Below are positions 1 to 10,934 of a stretch of DNA of 60,716 nucleotides, in pieces. Where the stretch lies: positions 1 through 60,716 of the forward strand of contig NZ_CADEFR010000021.1 in the NCBI RefSeq assembly GCF_902826655.1. The letters are read 5' to 3'. Made by a program: the position numbers and the translations under genes. The notes beneath the pieces were generated by a model, which was given only the letters and a program-made list of their open reading frames with translations, did not search any database and was not told where the DNA came from. This DNA comes from an uncultured Methylibium sp. GTDB lineage: Bacteria > Pseudomonadota > Gammaproteobacteria > Burkholderiales > Burkholderiaceae_C. The stretch's first letter is position 1, and each line of letters starts with the position of its first letter.

Positions 1-2094
<2,094 letters not shown>

Positions 2095-2156
2095 GGCGGC
2101 TCTCGAAAGCGAAGCAGATGCCGTCCTGGGGGTGGACGGTCGGAACGGCGTGATCA

Positions 2157-2174
2157 TAATTCAAATTTGAATTA
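2157..2174. promoter_or_regulatory. Perfect 18-bp palindrome, probable GntR operator
   Basis: TAATTCAAATTTGAATTA reads identically on both strands and lies between the divergent mutase and GntR genes, 62 bp from the mutase start and 26 bp from the regulator start. It is an A/T island in GC-rich DNA. FadR-subfamily GntR regulators bind short palindromes next to their own gene, so autoregulation and control of the mutase are likely. The binding itself is inferred. Confidence 0.6.
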
Positions 2175-2200
2175 CAGTTGCCTCAGCAAGCCGACGTCCG

Positions 2201-2893
2201 ATGACCGTCCTCACCAGCAGCAAGACCGCCGAAGCAGGCCCCGCGGCCGAGGCCGCGCGCGCCGCTCCGGCGGAGCGCGCGCTGTACGAGCAGGTCGCCG
2301 AGTCGGTGCGCGGGCTGATCCTGTCGCACCGCCTCGCCCCCGGCAGCTGGATCGACGAGAAGGCGCTCGCCGCCGAACACGGCATCAGCCGCACGCCCCT
2401 GCGCGAGGCGCTGAAGGTGCTGGCCGCCGAAGGCCTGGTGACGATGAAGCTGCGCCGCGGCGCCTACGTCACCGAGGTCTCGCTGCGCGACCTGAGCGAG
2501 GTCTTCCACCTGCTGGCGCTGCTGGAGGGCGATGCGGCCGGCGTCGTCGCCGAACGGGCCACGCCCGAGCAGATCGCCGAGCTGGAGGCGCTGCACCGCA
2601 GGCTCGAAGCCGAGCTCGACGACCGCGACCGCTTCTTCGCGGCCAACGAGCGCTTCCACCTGCGCCTGCTCGAGATCGCCGACAACCGCTGGCGCCTGCA
2701 GATGGTGGCGGACCTGCGCAAGGTGATGAAGCTCAACCGCCACCACTCGCTGTTCAAGCAGGGCCGGCTCGAGGCCTCGCTGAACGAGCACCGGCAGATC
2801 ATGTCGGCACTGCGCGCGCGCAATGCCGACCGGGCGCAGCGCCTGATGCGCCAGCACATCGCGAACGGCAAGGAAGCGGCGGCCATGCAGTGA
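2201..2893 (+). CDS. GntR-family (FadR/FCD) transcriptional regulator
   Basis: A 230-residue regulator. The N-terminal winged helix-turn-helix spans about residues 27-95, with the typical ISRTPLREALKVLAAEGLV recognition segment followed by RRGAYVTEVS. The C-terminal FCD ligand-binding domain spans about residues 100-225 and contains the metal/acid-binding type residues FFAANERFHLRLLEIADN and NEHRQIMSALRARN. FCD regulators usually sense carboxylic acids or acyl-CoA-related metabolites. Its divergent position next to methylmalonyl-CoA mutase suggests control of propionate/methylmalonyl-CoA metabolism; this target is inferred from context only. Confidence 0.9.
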   Translation: MTVLTSSKTAEAGPAAEAARAAPAERALYEQVAESVRGLILSHRLAPGSWIDEKALAAEHGISRTPLREALKVLAAEGLVTMKLRRGAYVTEVSLRDLSEVFHLLALLEGDAAGVVAERATPEQIAELEALHRRLEAELDDRDRFFAANERFHLRLLEIADNRWRLQMVADLRKVMKLNRHHSLFKQGRLEASLNEHRQIMSALRARNADRAQRLMRQHIANGKEAAAMQ

Positions 2894-2894
2894 A

Positions 2895-2926
2895 GCGCAA
2901 ACGCAAACGCCACCCGGAGGTGGCGT
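2895..2926 (-). terminator. Probable intrinsic terminator of tRNA-Val
   Basis: On the minus strand, downstream of the tRNA CCA end, an 8-bp stem (ACGCCACC/GGTGGCGT) with a CGGA/TCCG loop is followed by TTTGCGTTTGCG. The T tract is interrupted, so termination strength is uncertain. The hairpin also lies just past the stop of the convergent GntR gene. Confidence 0.5.
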
Positions 2927-2942
2927 CGATGTGGATGGGACC

Positions 2943-3017
2943 TGGTGGGCGGTGCAGGGTTCGAACCTGCGACCCCTGCCGTGTGAAGGCAGTGCTCTAC
3001 CGCTGAGCTAACCGCCC
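2943..3017 (-). tRNA. tRNA-Val (anticodon CAC)
   Basis: Minus-strand cloverleaf of 75 nt including an encoded CCA. The acceptor stem GGGCGGT pairs with ACCGCCC. The D arm is AGCTCAGCGGTAGAGC. The anticodon stem CTGCC/GGCAG encloses the loop TTCACAC, giving anticodon CAC (reads GUG, valine). The T arm carries GGTTCGAACC. It lies between the GntR gene and dnaQ. Confidence 0.96.
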
Positions 3018-3066
3018 GGTTTCGCTGGAGGAATCCGGACTTCGCGAGTCTCGCGAAGCGCGCGGA

Positions 3067-3771
3067 TTATGCCATGGCACGCCACAGCGTCTTGCCGCCC
3101 GAGGCCTTGTCCAGCTCGGCCAGCAAGGCCTCGTGCGCCGCGCGCTCGGCCTCGCTGGCGTCGATCACCGGCAGCTCGAAGCCGCTCAGGTCGATGGCCG
3201 CGACGGCCACCTGGGCACCGCTGCTGTCGCCGGCATCGATGACCAGCGAGTCCTGCCCGCGCGTCATGCGGATGTAGACCTCGGCCAGCAGGCCGGCGTC
3301 GAGCAGCGCGCCGTGCAGCGTGCGGTTGCTGTTGTCGACCTCGAGGCGCTTGCACAGCGCGTCGAGCGAGTTGCTCTTGCCGGGGAACATCTCGCGCGCC
3401 ATCGTCAGGCTGTCGGTCACGCGCCCGACCTGCAGGGCGAAGGGCGGCCGGCCCAGGCGCCGGAGCTCGGCATCGAGGAAGCCGACGTCGAAGGCGGCGT
3501 TGTGGATGATGATCTCGGCGCCGGCCAGGTAGGCCATCAGGTCGTCGGCGACGACCGCGAACTTGGGCTTGTCGGCCAGGAACTCGTCGGTCAGGCCGTG
3601 GATCTTGACGGCGTCCTCGTGGCTGCGGCGCTCGGGGTTCAGGTAGAAGTGCCTGTTCTCGCCGGTCAGGCGGCGGTTGAGCATCTCGACGCAGCCGATC
3701 TCGATGATGCGGTCACCGCTCTCGGGGCTGAGACCCGTGGTTTCGGTGTCGAGGAACACCTGCCGCGTCAT
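3067..3771 (-). CDS. dnaQ: DNA polymerase III epsilon subunit (3'-5' proofreading exonuclease)
   Basis: A 234-residue DEDD exonuclease that proofreads for the replicative polymerase. Exo I is seen as [18 protein letters not shown] (catalytic D and E), Exo II as [16 protein letters not shown], and the Exo III epsilon-type His-x4-Asp as [15 protein letters not shown]. The last ~50 residues are the flexible tail that binds the alpha subunit. The start ATG overlaps the fdx stop by one base (TGATG), so the gene is translationally linked to the isc operon; this is positional and does not imply a role in Fe-S assembly. Confidence 0.96.
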   Translation of the reverse strand: MTRQVFLDTETTGLSPESGDRIIEIGCVEMLNRRLTGENRHFYLNPERRSHEDAVKIHGLTDEFLADKPKFAVVADDLMAYLAGAEIIIHNAAFDVGFLDAELRRLGRPPFALQVGRVTDSLTMAREMFPGKSNSLDALCKRLEVDNSNRTLHGALLDAGLLAEVYIRMTRGQDSLVIDAGDSSGAQVAVAAIDLSGFELPVIDASEAERAAHEALLAELDKASGGKTLWRAMA

Positions 3772-4109
3772 CAGTGGTTCTCCTTGGCGTGGTTGATCGA
3801 ATACCTGGGGATCTCCACCACCAGGTCCTGCTGCGCCAGGATGGCCTGGCAGCTCAGGCGCGAGTTCGGCTCCAGGCCCCAGGCGCGGTCGAGCAGGTCT
3901 TCCTCGTTCTCGTCCATCTCGTTCAGCGAGGCGAAGCCCTCGCGCACGACGACGTGGCAGGTGGTGCAGGCGCAGCTCATCTCGCAGGCGTGCTCCACCT
4001 CGATGTCGTGCTCGAGCAGGGCCTCGCAGATCGACGTGCCCGGCGCGGCCTCGATGCGCGCGCCCTCGGGGCAGTACTCGGGATGGGGCAGGATCTTGAT
4101 CACCGGCAT
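3771..4109 (-). CDS. fdx: ISC-system [2Fe-2S] ferredoxin
   Basis: An adrenodoxin-type ferredoxin of 112 residues that supplies electrons for Fe-S cluster assembly on IscU. The cluster ligands are visible as [10 protein letters not shown] (three Cys of C-x5-C-x2-C) and a fourth in LSCQAI. The N-terminal [17 protein letters not shown] is typical of Isc ferredoxins. It starts 7 bp after the hscA stop and overlaps dnaQ by one base. No iscX follows, unlike in E. coli. Confidence 0.95.
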   Translation of the reverse strand: MPVIKILPHPEYCPEGARIEAAPGTSICEALLEHDIEVEHACEMSCACTTCHVVVREGFASLNEMDENEEDLLDRAWGLEPNSRLSCQAILAQQDLVVEIPRYSINHAKENH

Positions 4110-4116
4110 GCGGTCC

Positions 4117-5976
4117 TCACACTTCTTCGACGCGGCGTCCGGCCAGCGCCTCGCGGATGCCGCGGTTCATGCGTTCGGCGGCGAAGGCCTCGGTGCCATC
4201 GGTCAGCGCCTTGACGGCCGCGTCGACGACCGCGGGGTCCTCGCTGCGCGCCTGTTCGGTCGTTGCGGCGACCAGCCGTTCGATCGCGTCGCGCTCCGCT
4301 TCGCTCAGCAGGTCGCCGTCGGCGGCCAGCGCGGAGCGCGTCGCCAGCACCATGCGCTCGGCCTCGACGCGCGCCTCGCGCAGCGCGCGCTCGCGCATGT
4401 CGCCTTCGGCCGTGGAAAAACCGTCCTGCAGCATGCGCGCGATCTCGTCGTCGGCGAGGCCGTAACTGGGCTTGACCGTCACCGCCGCCTCGACCCCCGA
4501 GCCCTGCTCTCGCGCGCTGACGCTCAACAGGCCGTCGGCGTCGACCTGGAAGGTGACGCGGATGCGCGCGGCGCCGGCCACCATCGGCGGGATGCCGCGC
4601 AGCTCGAAGCGCGCCAGCGAGCGGCAGTGCTCGACCTGCTCGCGCTCGCCCTGCAGCACGTGGATCGCCATCGCGGTCTGCCCGTCCTTGAAGGTCGTGA
4701 AGTCCTGCGCCTTGGCGATGGGGATGGTGCTGTTGCGGGGAATGATGCGTTCGACGAGGCTGCCCATCGTCTCCAGGCCCAGCGACAGCGGCGTCACGTC
4801 CAGCAGCAGCAGCTCGCCGCCCGGCGAATTGCCGGCCAGCTGGTTGGCCTGGATCGCCGCACCCAGGGCCACGACCTCGTCGGGGTTCAGGTCGGTCAGC
4901 GGATCGCGACCGAAGTGCGCCGCGACGGCCGCGCGCACCTGCGGCATGCGCGTCGATCCGCCGACCATCACGACGCCCTGCACCTCGTCCTTGCCGACCT
5001 TGGCGTCGCGCAGCACCTTGCGCACCGCGGTGAGCGTGCGGTCGGTCAGCGGACGCGTGATCGCGTCGAAGCGCTCACGCGTGACCGCGAGGTCGAGCGT
5101 GCCGGTGCTCAGGCGCGCGTGCAGCCGCGTCGTGTCGGCGGCCGACAGGGCCTCCTTGGTCGCACGCGACGCCACCAGGACCGTGCGCTTGTCCTGCGCC
5201 GTGCGGGCTTCGAGCCGGGCTTCGGCCAGGGCCCAGTCGGCCAGCGCGTGGTCGTAGTCGTCGCCGCCGAGTGCCGAATCTCCGCCGGTCGCGACGACCT
5301 CGAACACGCCCTGCGTCAGCCGCAGCAGCGAGATGTCGAAGGTGCCCCCGCCCAGGTCGTAGACCGCATAGAGGCCTTCGCTGCCGTTCTCCAGCCCGTA
5401 GGCGATCGCGGCGGCGGTGGGCTCGTTGATGAGGCGCAGCACGTTCAGGCCGGCCAGCTGCGCCGCGTCCTTGGTCGCCTGGCGCTGCGCGTCGTCGAAG
5501 TAGGCCGGCACGGTGACGACGGCGCCGAACAGGTCTTCCGCGTCGAAGCTGTCCTCGGCGCGGAAGCGCAGGGTCGCGAGGATCTCGGCCGAGACCTCGA
5601 CCGGCGTCTTAACGCCGTCGCGCGTGTCCAGCGCCACCATGCCCGGGCGGTCGACGAAGCGGTAGGGCAGCCTGTCGTGCCCAGCGACGTCGGCCAGCGC
5701 ACGGCCCATGAAGCGCTTGACGGAGACGATGGCGTTCTCGGGATCGTCGGCCTGCGCGGCCAGCGCGTCGAAGCCGATCGCGCGGCGGCCACCTTCGAGG
5801 TAGCGCACCGCCGACGGCAGGATCACGCGGCCCTGGTCGTCGGGCAGGCACTCGGCCGCGCCCGAGCGCACCGCCGCGACCAGCGAGTGCGTGGTGCCGA
5901 GGTCGATGCCGACCGCGATGCGTCGCTGGTGGGGGTCCGGCGACTGGCCGGGTTCGGAGATCTGCAGCAGGGCCAT
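4117..5976 (-). CDS. hscA: Fe-S assembly Hsp70 chaperone HscA
   Basis: Specialised Hsp70 that, with HscB, releases the [2Fe-2S] cluster from IscU. It is 619 residues from ATG 5976 ([11 protein letters not shown]), matching the usual ~616-620; an ATG 51 bp further upstream would run into hscB and is rejected. The actin-like ATPase domain shows [29 protein letters not shown] and [13 protein letters not shown]. The substrate domain starts after [16 protein letters not shown]. The hscB stop lies 7 bp upstream. Its expected binding peptide, LPPVK, is present in IscU here. Confidence 0.97.
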   Translation of the reverse strand: MALLQISEPGQSPDPHQRRIAVGIDLGTTHSLVAAVRSGAAECLPDDQGRVILPSAVRYLEGGRRAIGFDALAAQADDPENAIVSVKRFMGRALADVAGHDRLPYRFVDRPGMVALDTRDGVKTPVEVSAEILATLRFRAEDSFDAEDLFGAVVTVPAYFDDAQRQATKDAAQLAGLNVLRLINEPTAAAIAYGLENGSEGLYAVYDLGGGTFDISLLRLTQGVFEVVATGGDSALGGDDYDHALADWALAEARLEARTAQDKRTVLVASRATKEALSAADTTRLHARLSTGTLDLAVTRERFDAITRPLTDRTLTAVRKVLRDAKVGKDEVQGVVMVGGSTRMPQVRAAVAAHFGRDPLTDLNPDEVVALGAAIQANQLAGNSPGGELLLLDVTPLSLGLETMGSLVERIIPRNSTIPIAKAQDFTTFKDGQTAMAIHVLQGEREQVEHCRSLARFELRGIPPMVAGAARIRVTFQVDADGLLSVSAREQGSGVEAAVTVKPSYGLADDEIARMLQDGFSTAEGDMRERALREARVEAERMVLATRSALAADGDLLSEAERDAIERLVAATTEQARSEDPAVVDAAVKALTDGTEAFAAERMNRGIREALAGRRVEEV

Positions 5977-5983
5977 GGTGTCC

Positions 5984-6502
5984 TTATTGTCCCAAGGCTT
6001 CCAGCCGACGATCGAGGTCCTGCGCAAAGCGCTCGACGAACATGAGGGCTCTGACCTGCTGCGCGGCAGCGGCCCAGTCCTGCCGCTCGTCGAGCGTGCC
6101 CTGCAGGTCGTCCAGCGCGTCGCGGCGCCAGGCCAGCACCTCGTCGTTCAGCGCCTCGACGGCCGCGGGTTCGCTGGCCTCGTCGAGCGCCTCGCGCCAT
6201 TGCATCTGGTGCATCAGGAAGTCGGCAGGCATCGCGGTGTTGCTCTCGGCGTCGATGCGGGCGCCGTGCAGCTCGCACAGGTAGGCGGCGCGCTTGAGCG
6301 GATCCTTCAGCCGCGCGTACGCCTCGTTCACACGCACGGCCCATTGCATGGCGACGCGCTGTGCGGCCGCGCCCTCGGACGCAAAGCGGTCCGGATGCAC
6401 CTCGCCCTGCAGCGCCTTCCAGCGCGCGTCGAGCACGGCACGCTCCAGCGCCTGGCGGCGCGGCAGGTCGAACAGTTGGAAGTCGTCGCTGTCGAGCTTC
6501 AT
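5984..6502 (-). CDS. hscB: Fe-S assembly co-chaperone HscB (J-protein)
   Basis: J-domain protein that delivers IscU to HscA and stimulates its ATPase. About 172 residues from ATG 6502 ([14 protein letters not shown]); GTG 6505 is directly in front and in frame. The J domain holds the essential HPD ([14 protein letters not shown]), and the C-terminal helical domain that binds IscU follows (about residues 85-172). No Shine-Dalgarno is visible, because the start codon directly follows the T6 tract of a terminator-like hairpin. Expression may therefore depend on readthrough from iscA. Confidence 0.94.
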   Translation of the reverse strand: MKLDSDDFQLFDLPRRQALERAVLDARWKALQGEVHPDRFASEGAAAQRVAMQWAVRVNEAYARLKDPLKRAAYLCELHGARIDAESNTAMPADFLMHQMQWREALDEASEPAAVEALNDEVLAWRRDALDDLQGTLDERQDWAAAAQQVRALMFVERFAQDLDRRLEALGQ

Positions 6503-6505
6503 CAC

Positions 6506-6531
6506 AAAAAAGGCGCGGCCGTGCCGCGCCT
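6506..6531 (-). terminator. Terminator-like hairpin between iscA and hscB
   Basis: On the minus strand AGGCGCGGC, loop ACG, GCCGCGCCT forms a perfect 9-bp GC-rich stem followed immediately by TTTTTT. This is a textbook intrinsic terminator placed inside the isc operon, with its T tract abutting the hscB start codon. Partial termination would separate iscRSUA from hscBA-fdx-dnaQ expression. Confidence 0.75.
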
Positions 6532-6549
6532 CGGTCTCGGTTCCCCGCC

Positions 6550-6873
6550 TCAGACCCGGAACGACTCACCGCAACCGCAGCGGTCGCGCTCGTTCGGGTT
6601 GTTGAACCGGAAGCCTTCGTTCAGGCCTTCGCGCACGAAGTCGAGCTGCGTGCCGCTGATGTAGGGCAGGCTCTTGGGGTCGACCAGCACCTTGACGCCC
6701 TGGTCCTCGAACACCACGTCCTCGGGTGCCACCTCATCGGCGTACTCGAGCTTGTAGGCCAGGCCCGAGCAGCCGGTCGTCTTGACGCCCAGGCGCACGC
6801 CGACGCCCTTGCCACGCTTGCCGAGGTAGCGCGTCACGTGGCGGGCGGCCGCCTCGGTCAGGGTCACTGCCAT
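6550..6873 (-). CDS. iscA: A-type Fe-S carrier protein IscA
   Basis: A-type Fe-S carrier of 107 residues. All three conserved cysteines are present: [10 protein letters not shown] and the C-terminal RCGCGESF. It probably accepts clusters from IscU and passes them to apoproteins. The start is 11 bp past the iscU stop. A strong hairpin with a T tract follows the stop. Confidence 0.96.
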   Translation of the reverse strand: MAVTLTEAAARHVTRYLGKRGKGVGVRLGVKTTGCSGLAYKLEYADEVAPEDVVFEDQGVKVLVDPKSLPYISGTQLDFVREGLNEGFRFNNPNERDRCGCGESFRV

Positions 6874-6883
6874 CGTCGTACCT

Positions 6884-7282
6884 TCACTGCAGCGACGACG
6901 CGCCGTGCTTGGCCTTGTAGTCGCTGACCGCAGCCTTGATCGCGTCCTCGGCCAGGATCGAGCAGTGGATCTTGACCGGCGGCAACGCCAGTTCCTCGGC
7001 GATGTGGGTGTTCTTGATGGTCAGCGCCTCGTCGAGGCTCTTGCCCTTGACCCACTCGGTGACGAGCGAACTCGACGCGATGGCCGAGCCGCAGCCGTAG
7101 GTCTTGAACTTGGCGTCCTCGATCAGGCCGGTCTGCGGATTGACCTTGATCTGCAGCTTCATCACGTCGCCGCAGGCGGGCGCGCCGACCATGCCGGTGC
7201 CGACCGTCTCGTCACCCTTCTCGAAGGAGCCGACGTTGCGGGGATTCTCGTAGTGGTCGACGACTTTTTCGCTGTAGGCCAT
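6884..7282 (-). CDS. iscU: Fe-S cluster scaffold protein IscU
   Basis: Scaffold on which IscS-derived sulfur and iron form the [2Fe-2S] cluster; 132 residues. Ligand cysteines are visible in [21 protein letters not shown] and [10 protein letters not shown], together with the conserved Asp of the GAPACGD segment. The HscA recognition motif LPPVK directly precedes the third cysteine. It sits between iscS and iscA, the canonical order. Confidence 0.97.
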   Translation of the reverse strand: MAYSEKVVDHYENPRNVGSFEKGDETVGTGMVGAPACGDVMKLQIKVNPQTGLIEDAKFKTYGCGSAIASSSLVTEWVKGKSLDEALTIKNTHIAEELALPPVKIHCSILAEDAIKAAVSDYKAKHGASSLQ

Positions 7283-7320
7283 GGTGGGTACTCCTCAATG
7301 CAGTCTCAGTGTGCGCCGGA

Positions 7321-8541
7321 TCAATGGGCGGCCCATTGGATGGTGCTGATATCCACACCGTCCTGGTACATCTCCCACAGCGGCGACAGTTCGCGCAGCT
7401 TCGCCACGTTGTGGCGGATGGTGCTGATCGCGTAGTCGATCTCTTCCTCGGTCGTGAAGCGACCGATGGTCATGCGCAGGCTCGAATGCGCCAGCTCGTC
7501 GCTGCGCCCCAGGGCGCGCAGCACGTAGCTCGGTTCCAGGCTGGCCGAGGTGCAGGCCGAGCCCGAGGACACCGCGAGGCCCTTGATGCCCATGATCAGC
7601 GACTCGCCTTCGACGAAGTTGAAGCTCATGTTCACGTTGTGCGGCACGCGCTTCTCGGCGTGGCCGTTGAGGAAGGTCTGCTCGACGTCGGCCAGCCCGC
7701 GGATCAGGCGCTGCTGCAGCGCGCGGATGCGCTCCTGCTCCGTCCCCATCTCCTCGCGGGCGATGCGGAAGGCCTCGCCCATGCCGACGCACTGGTGCGT
7801 GGGCAGCGTGCCCGAGCGCATGCCGCGCTCGTGGCCACCGCCGTGCATCTGCGCTTCCAGGCGCACGCGCGGCTTGCGGCGCACGTAGAGCGCGCCGATG
7901 CCCTTGGGGCCGTAGGTCTTGTGCGAGGCCAGGCTCATCAGGTCGACCGGCAGCGTGGCCAGGTCGATCGCCACCTTGCCGGTGGCCTGGGCCGCGTCGA
8001 CGTGCAAGACGATGCCGCGCTCGCGGCAGATCGCGCCGATCGCCGGGATGTCCTGAATGACGCCGATCTCGTTGTTGACGAACATCACCGAGACCAGGAT
8101 GGTGTCGGGCCGCAGCGCGGCCTTGAACTTCTCCAGGTCGAGCAGGCCGTCTTCCTGCACCTCAAGGTAGGTGGCGTCGAAGCCCTGGCGCTCCAGCTCG
8201 CGCACCGTGTCGAGCACGGCCTTGTGCTCGGTCTTGACGGTGACGATGTGCTTGCCGCGCGTCTTGTAGAAGCTGGCGGCGCCCTTGAGCGCGAGGTTGT
8301 TGGACTCGGTCGCGCCCGAGGTCCAGACGATCTCGCGCGGGTCGGCGCCGATCAGCCGGGCGACCTGCTCGCGCGCGTCCTCGACGGCCTTTTCGGCCTC
8401 CCAGCCCCAGGCGTGGCTGCGCGAGGCCGGGTTGCCGAAGTGCTCGCGCAGCCAGGGAATCATCGCGTCGACGACGCGCGGGTCCACCGGCGTCGTCGCG
8501 CCGTAATCCATGTAGATCGGGAAATGCGGGGTCATGTCCAT
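7321..8541 (-). CDS. iscS: Cysteine desulfurase IscS
   Basis: PLP-dependent enzyme that takes sulfur from cysteine for Fe-S clusters and tRNA thiolation. It is 406 residues from ATG 8541 ([20 protein letters not shown]). The PLP lysine is in [16 protein letters not shown]. The mobile persulfide cysteine is in [16 protein letters not shown], the group I desulfurase signature. The C-terminal tail [18 protein letters not shown] is the conserved IscS end that contacts IscU. It starts 26 bp after iscR. Confidence 0.97.
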   Translation of the reverse strand: MDMTPHFPIYMDYGATTPVDPRVVDAMIPWLREHFGNPASRSHAWGWEAEKAVEDAREQVARLIGADPREIVWTSGATESNNLALKGAASFYKTRGKHIVTVKTEHKAVLDTVRELERQGFDATYLEVQEDGLLDLEKFKAALRPDTILVSVMFVNNEIGVIQDIPAIGAICRERGIVLHVDAAQATGKVAIDLATLPVDLMSLASHKTYGPKGIGALYVRRKPRVRLEAQMHGGGHERGMRSGTLPTHQCVGMGEAFRIAREEMGTEQERIRALQQRLIRGLADVEQTFLNGHAEKRVPHNVNMSFNFVEGESLIMGIKGLAVSSGSACTSASLEPSYVLRALGRSDELAHSSLRMTIGRFTTEEEIDYAISTIRHNVAKLRELSPLWEMYQDGVDISTIQWAAH

Positions 8542-8567
8542 GGCGCGCGAATGCTGGCTGGGCGGGC

Positions 8568-9101
8568 TTACTTGGCGAGCGTGCTGCCGAGGGCGAACAC
8601 CGAATTGGGCGCGGTGATCTTGATCGGCTTGACCACCGGCTGCGACGAGATCGCGCGCTTGACCGGCGCCTCCTCGATCGACACGCCCTTGGCCAGCTGG
8701 TCGTCGACCAGCTTGCGCAGCGAGATCGAGTCCAGGAACTCGATCATCTTGGTGTTCAGGCTGGCCCACAGGTCGTGCGTCATGCAGCGGCCGGTGTCGT
8801 CGCCCATGCAGTTTTCCTTGCCGCCGCAGCCGGTGGCGTCGATCGGCTCGTCGACCGCGACGATGATGTCTGCCACGGTGATCTCCTCGGCCTTGCGGCC
8901 GAGCGAGTAACCGCCGCCCGGACCGCGGGTCGACTCGACCAGCTCGTGGCGGCGCAGCTTGCCGAACAGCTGCTCCAGGTAGGACAACGAGATCTGCTGG
9001 CGCGAACTGATCGCCGCCAGGGCGACCGGTCCGCCGTGCTCGCGCAGCGCCAGGTCGATCATGGCGGTGACGGCAAAGCGACCTTTGGTGGTGAGACGCA
9101 T
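8568..9101 (-). CDS. iscR: Fe-S-responsive Rrf2-family repressor IscR
   Basis: Master regulator of the isc operon; 177 residues from ATG 9101 ([14 protein letters not shown]), the family's invariant start. A longer in-frame extension upstream lacks family similarity and is rejected. The winged helix region includes [20 protein letters not shown] and the wing [11 protein letters not shown]. Three cluster cysteines lie in [15 protein letters not shown], followed by MTHDLW. Holo-IscR should repress the operon through the type 1 site in front of the gene. Confidence 0.96.
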   Translation of the reverse strand: MRLTTKGRFAVTAMIDLALREHGGPVALAAISSRQQISLSYLEQLFGKLRRHELVESTRGPGGGYSLGRKAEEITVADIIVAVDEPIDATGCGGKENCMGDDTGRCMTHDLWASLNTKMIEFLDSISLRKLVDDQLAKGVSIEEAPVKRAISSQPVVKPIKITAPNSVFALGSTLAK

Positions 9102-9206
9102 GCTGAACTCCTGTGGCGGGGGACGCTGGAACGGGCGCCCGAGGGGGAGAGACGAGATCCCCTGTCGAGCCACCGTCGGAGGGTCTAATCCCGACTGAAT
9201 GACTCA

Positions 9207-9238
9207 ATTATAGAGGAAGCCGACTGATTTGGTCGGAC
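9207..9238 (-). promoter_or_regulatory. isc promoter with IscR type 1 operator
   Basis: Minus strand: a perfect -10 box TATAAT (9207-9212), with a -35-like CCGACC 18 bp upstream. Overlapping the -35 is CCGACCAAATCAGTCGGC, which fits the published IscR type 1 consensus core (YYGACTRWWWYAGTCRRS) at all but one position. This arrangement lets [2Fe-2S]-IscR block RNA polymerase. The operator match is my alignment by eye. Confidence 0.8.
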
Positions 9239-9256
9239 TACCCGGCAGAAGTTCCC

Positions 9257-9751
9257 CTAGCGCCAGCCGGGCTTTGCAGACAGATGGGAGATGAGGCCAT
9301 CGCAGGCCGTTTCCACCAGGTCCAGCACCTGCTCGAAGCCCCGGCTGCCGCCGTAGTAGGGGTCGGGAACCACCTCGCTCCCGGCGCCCGGCGCGAACTC
9401 CATCAGGCGCCGCAGCTTGCGCTCCGACCCCGACGGGCAGTCGTCCTGCAGCAGCGCCAGGTTGTCCCAGTCCATGGCCAGCAGCAGGTCGAAACGGCGG
9501 TAGTCGTCCGGGTCCACGGCCCGCGCCCGCAGCGCCGACAGGTCGTAGCCGCGCCGGGCAGCATGGGTCTGGCTGCGCTCATCCGGCGGCTCGCCCACGT
9601 GATACGCGTGGGTGCCGGCGGAGTCCACCCTCACCCGCCCGGCCAGCCCTGCTGCGGCCAGCTTGGCCCGCAGCACGCCTTCGGCGGTCGGGCTGCGGCA
9701 GATGTTGCCCATGCAGACCATCAGCACGGCGATCGGTCGGTCGAAACTCAA
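9257..9751 (-). CDS. Low-molecular-weight protein-tyrosine phosphatase
   Basis: Acid-phosphatase-type LMW-PTP of 164 residues. The P-loop CMGNICRS (CX5R) gives the nucleophilic Cys and Arg, and the general-acid loop is VPDPYYGGSRGF. TTG 9751 is chosen as the start because AGGAG lies 5 nt upstream and the protein then begins just before the first strand; an ATG at 9799 would add 16 poorly conserved residues. Targets in bacteria are often tyrosine kinases of polysaccharide export, but none is nearby. It is transcribed in the same direction as iscR, 155 bp upstream of it. Confidence 0.93.
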   Translation of the reverse strand: MSFDRPIAVLMVCMGNICRSPTAEGVLRAKLAAAGLAGRVRVDSAGTHAYHVGEPPDERSQTHAARRGYDLSALRARAVDPDDYRRFDLLLAMDWDNLALLQDDCPSGSERKLRRLMEFAPGAGSEVVPDPYYGGSRGFEQVLDLVETACDGLISHLSAKPGWR

Positions 9752-9900
9752 GCGATCTCCTGCGGCGGGGACGGCGCGCGCAGTATCGCCGCGGGGCACA
9801 CCGCGGGTCGGTGGGTGGGCAATCCCCGGCGCGCGCGCGCCGCCCGCGGACCAGAATGCGGGCCCGACCGCCCTCCGTCCGCCAGCGCCCGCCGTCTCCC

Positions 9901-10785
9901 ATGTCCTCCGCGATCAAGATCTTCCAGGGCCGCTTCGGACGCGTCGCCCTGCTCGACATGAACGCCTCGCTGGTGGCGCATGCGCACCACCACTGCCACA
10001 TCCTCATCAAGGCTGGCGGCGCCGACAGCGCCTTCCTGGTGCGCGGCGAGCGCCAGCCGCTGAGCGACGACACCGCGGTGCTGGTCAACGCCTGGGAACC
10101 GCACGCCTACACGCACGACGCGCCGCCCGGCCAGCGCACGCTGATCCTGGCGCTCTACATCGAGCCGGCCTGGCTCAGCGAGATCCAGCGCTCGCTGACG
10201 CTGTCGGGCCACCCGCGCTTCTTCCCCCAGCCCTGCGTGCGCATCAAGCCGGAGACGCAGAAGATCGCCGAGGAGTTCGTGCTCGAGCTGTGGTGGGCCG
10301 ACGAGGTCGCCGCTGCGCGACTCGAGAACCTGCTGTTCAACCTGGTGATCTCGGTGATCGACAGCTATGCCGGCTGGCGCGACCTCGCGACCCTGCTGCG
10401 CAGCAAGCCGCCGACCTCGATCGATCCGCGCATCCGTCGCGTCATCGGCCACATGCGCGACAACCTGGCGCGTGACTTCGACATGGACGACCTCGCCGGC
10501 CAGGCCGGCCTGTCGCGGGCCCACTTCTTCACGCTGTTCCAGCGCGACACCCACGTCACGCCGCTCGTCTACGCCAACGTGCTGCGCTTCGAGGCGGCGA
10601 TCGACCGCCTGTCGCAATCCGCCGAGCCGGTGGGCGACGTCGCCCACGACCTGGGCTTTTCGGCGCCGGGCCACTTCGCGCGCTTCTTCCGCCAGCACCT
10701 GGGCATCACGCCGACCGACTACCGCCGCGCGGTCAACCTGTTCGACCCGCCGGTCGAGACGGGCGCCACGCAGGACCTGATCTGA
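9901..10785 (+). CDS. AraC-family regulator of the furoate operon (HmfR-like)
   Basis: A 294-residue AraC-type activator from ATG 9901 (MSSAIKIFQGRFGRVALLDM). The N-terminal cupin-like sensor has AHAHHHCHILIKAGG and NAWEPHAYTHDA. The C-terminal double helix-turn-helix (about residues 180-280) includes MDDLAGQAGLSRAHFFTLF and GDVAHDLGFSAPGHFARFF. It stands 149 bp upstream of the hmf-type operon on the same strand, the expected position for its pathway activator. The effector is probably furoate or furoyl-CoA by analogy with other hmf clusters, but this is inference. Confidence 0.88.
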   Translation: MSSAIKIFQGRFGRVALLDMNASLVAHAHHHCHILIKAGGADSAFLVRGERQPLSDDTAVLVNAWEPHAYTHDAPPGQRTLILALYIEPAWLSEIQRSLTLSGHPRFFPQPCVRIKPETQKIAEEFVLELWWADEVAAARLENLLFNLVISVIDSYAGWRDLATLLRSKPPTSIDPRIRRVIGHMRDNLARDFDMDDLAGQAGLSRAHFFTLFQRDTHVTPLVYANVLRFEAAIDRLSQSAEPVGDVAHDLGFSAPGHFARFFRQHLGITPTDYRRAVNLFDPPVETGATQDLI

Positions 10786-10934
10786 GCGCTTTGCTGCGCC
10801 GCGCCATGCAAGTCGCCGGACTGTCCGGACCCTGATCAGACTGCCTGGACCTTCACCGGACCGCCGTGCTCACGGTGGTTCGGTGCCGTCCCTAGCCTTC
10901 ACGTCCACATCAAGGACAACAGGCAGGAGACGAG
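10786..10934 (+). promoter_or_regulatory. Regulatory gap before hmfA with phased GGAC repeats
   Basis: This 149-bp gap contains the palindrome GTCCGGAC (10823-10830) and four copies of (C/T)GGAC ending at 10821, 10830, 10850 and 10861, spaced 9, 20 and 11 bp, i.e. close to whole helical turns. Such phased half-sites fit binding by an AraC-type activator. An imperfect inverted repeat ACCGCCGTG/CACGGTGGT follows at about 10860-10879. AGGAGA precedes the hmfA GTG start. No confident -10/-35 was found. Confidence 0.4.

Noticed and set aside
5977-6027. Upstream ATG start for hscA at 6027
   Set aside because: It would overlap the hscB coding region and add 17 residues not seen in the family; ATG 5976 gives the standard N-terminus.
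10823-10850. A third copy of the ECF-type promoter (TGTCCGG ... TGCCTGGACC) before hmfA
   Set aside because: Spacing is 13 not 14 bp, the -10-like block has three mismatches, and the bases are better explained by the phased GGAC repeats expected for the AraC regulator.
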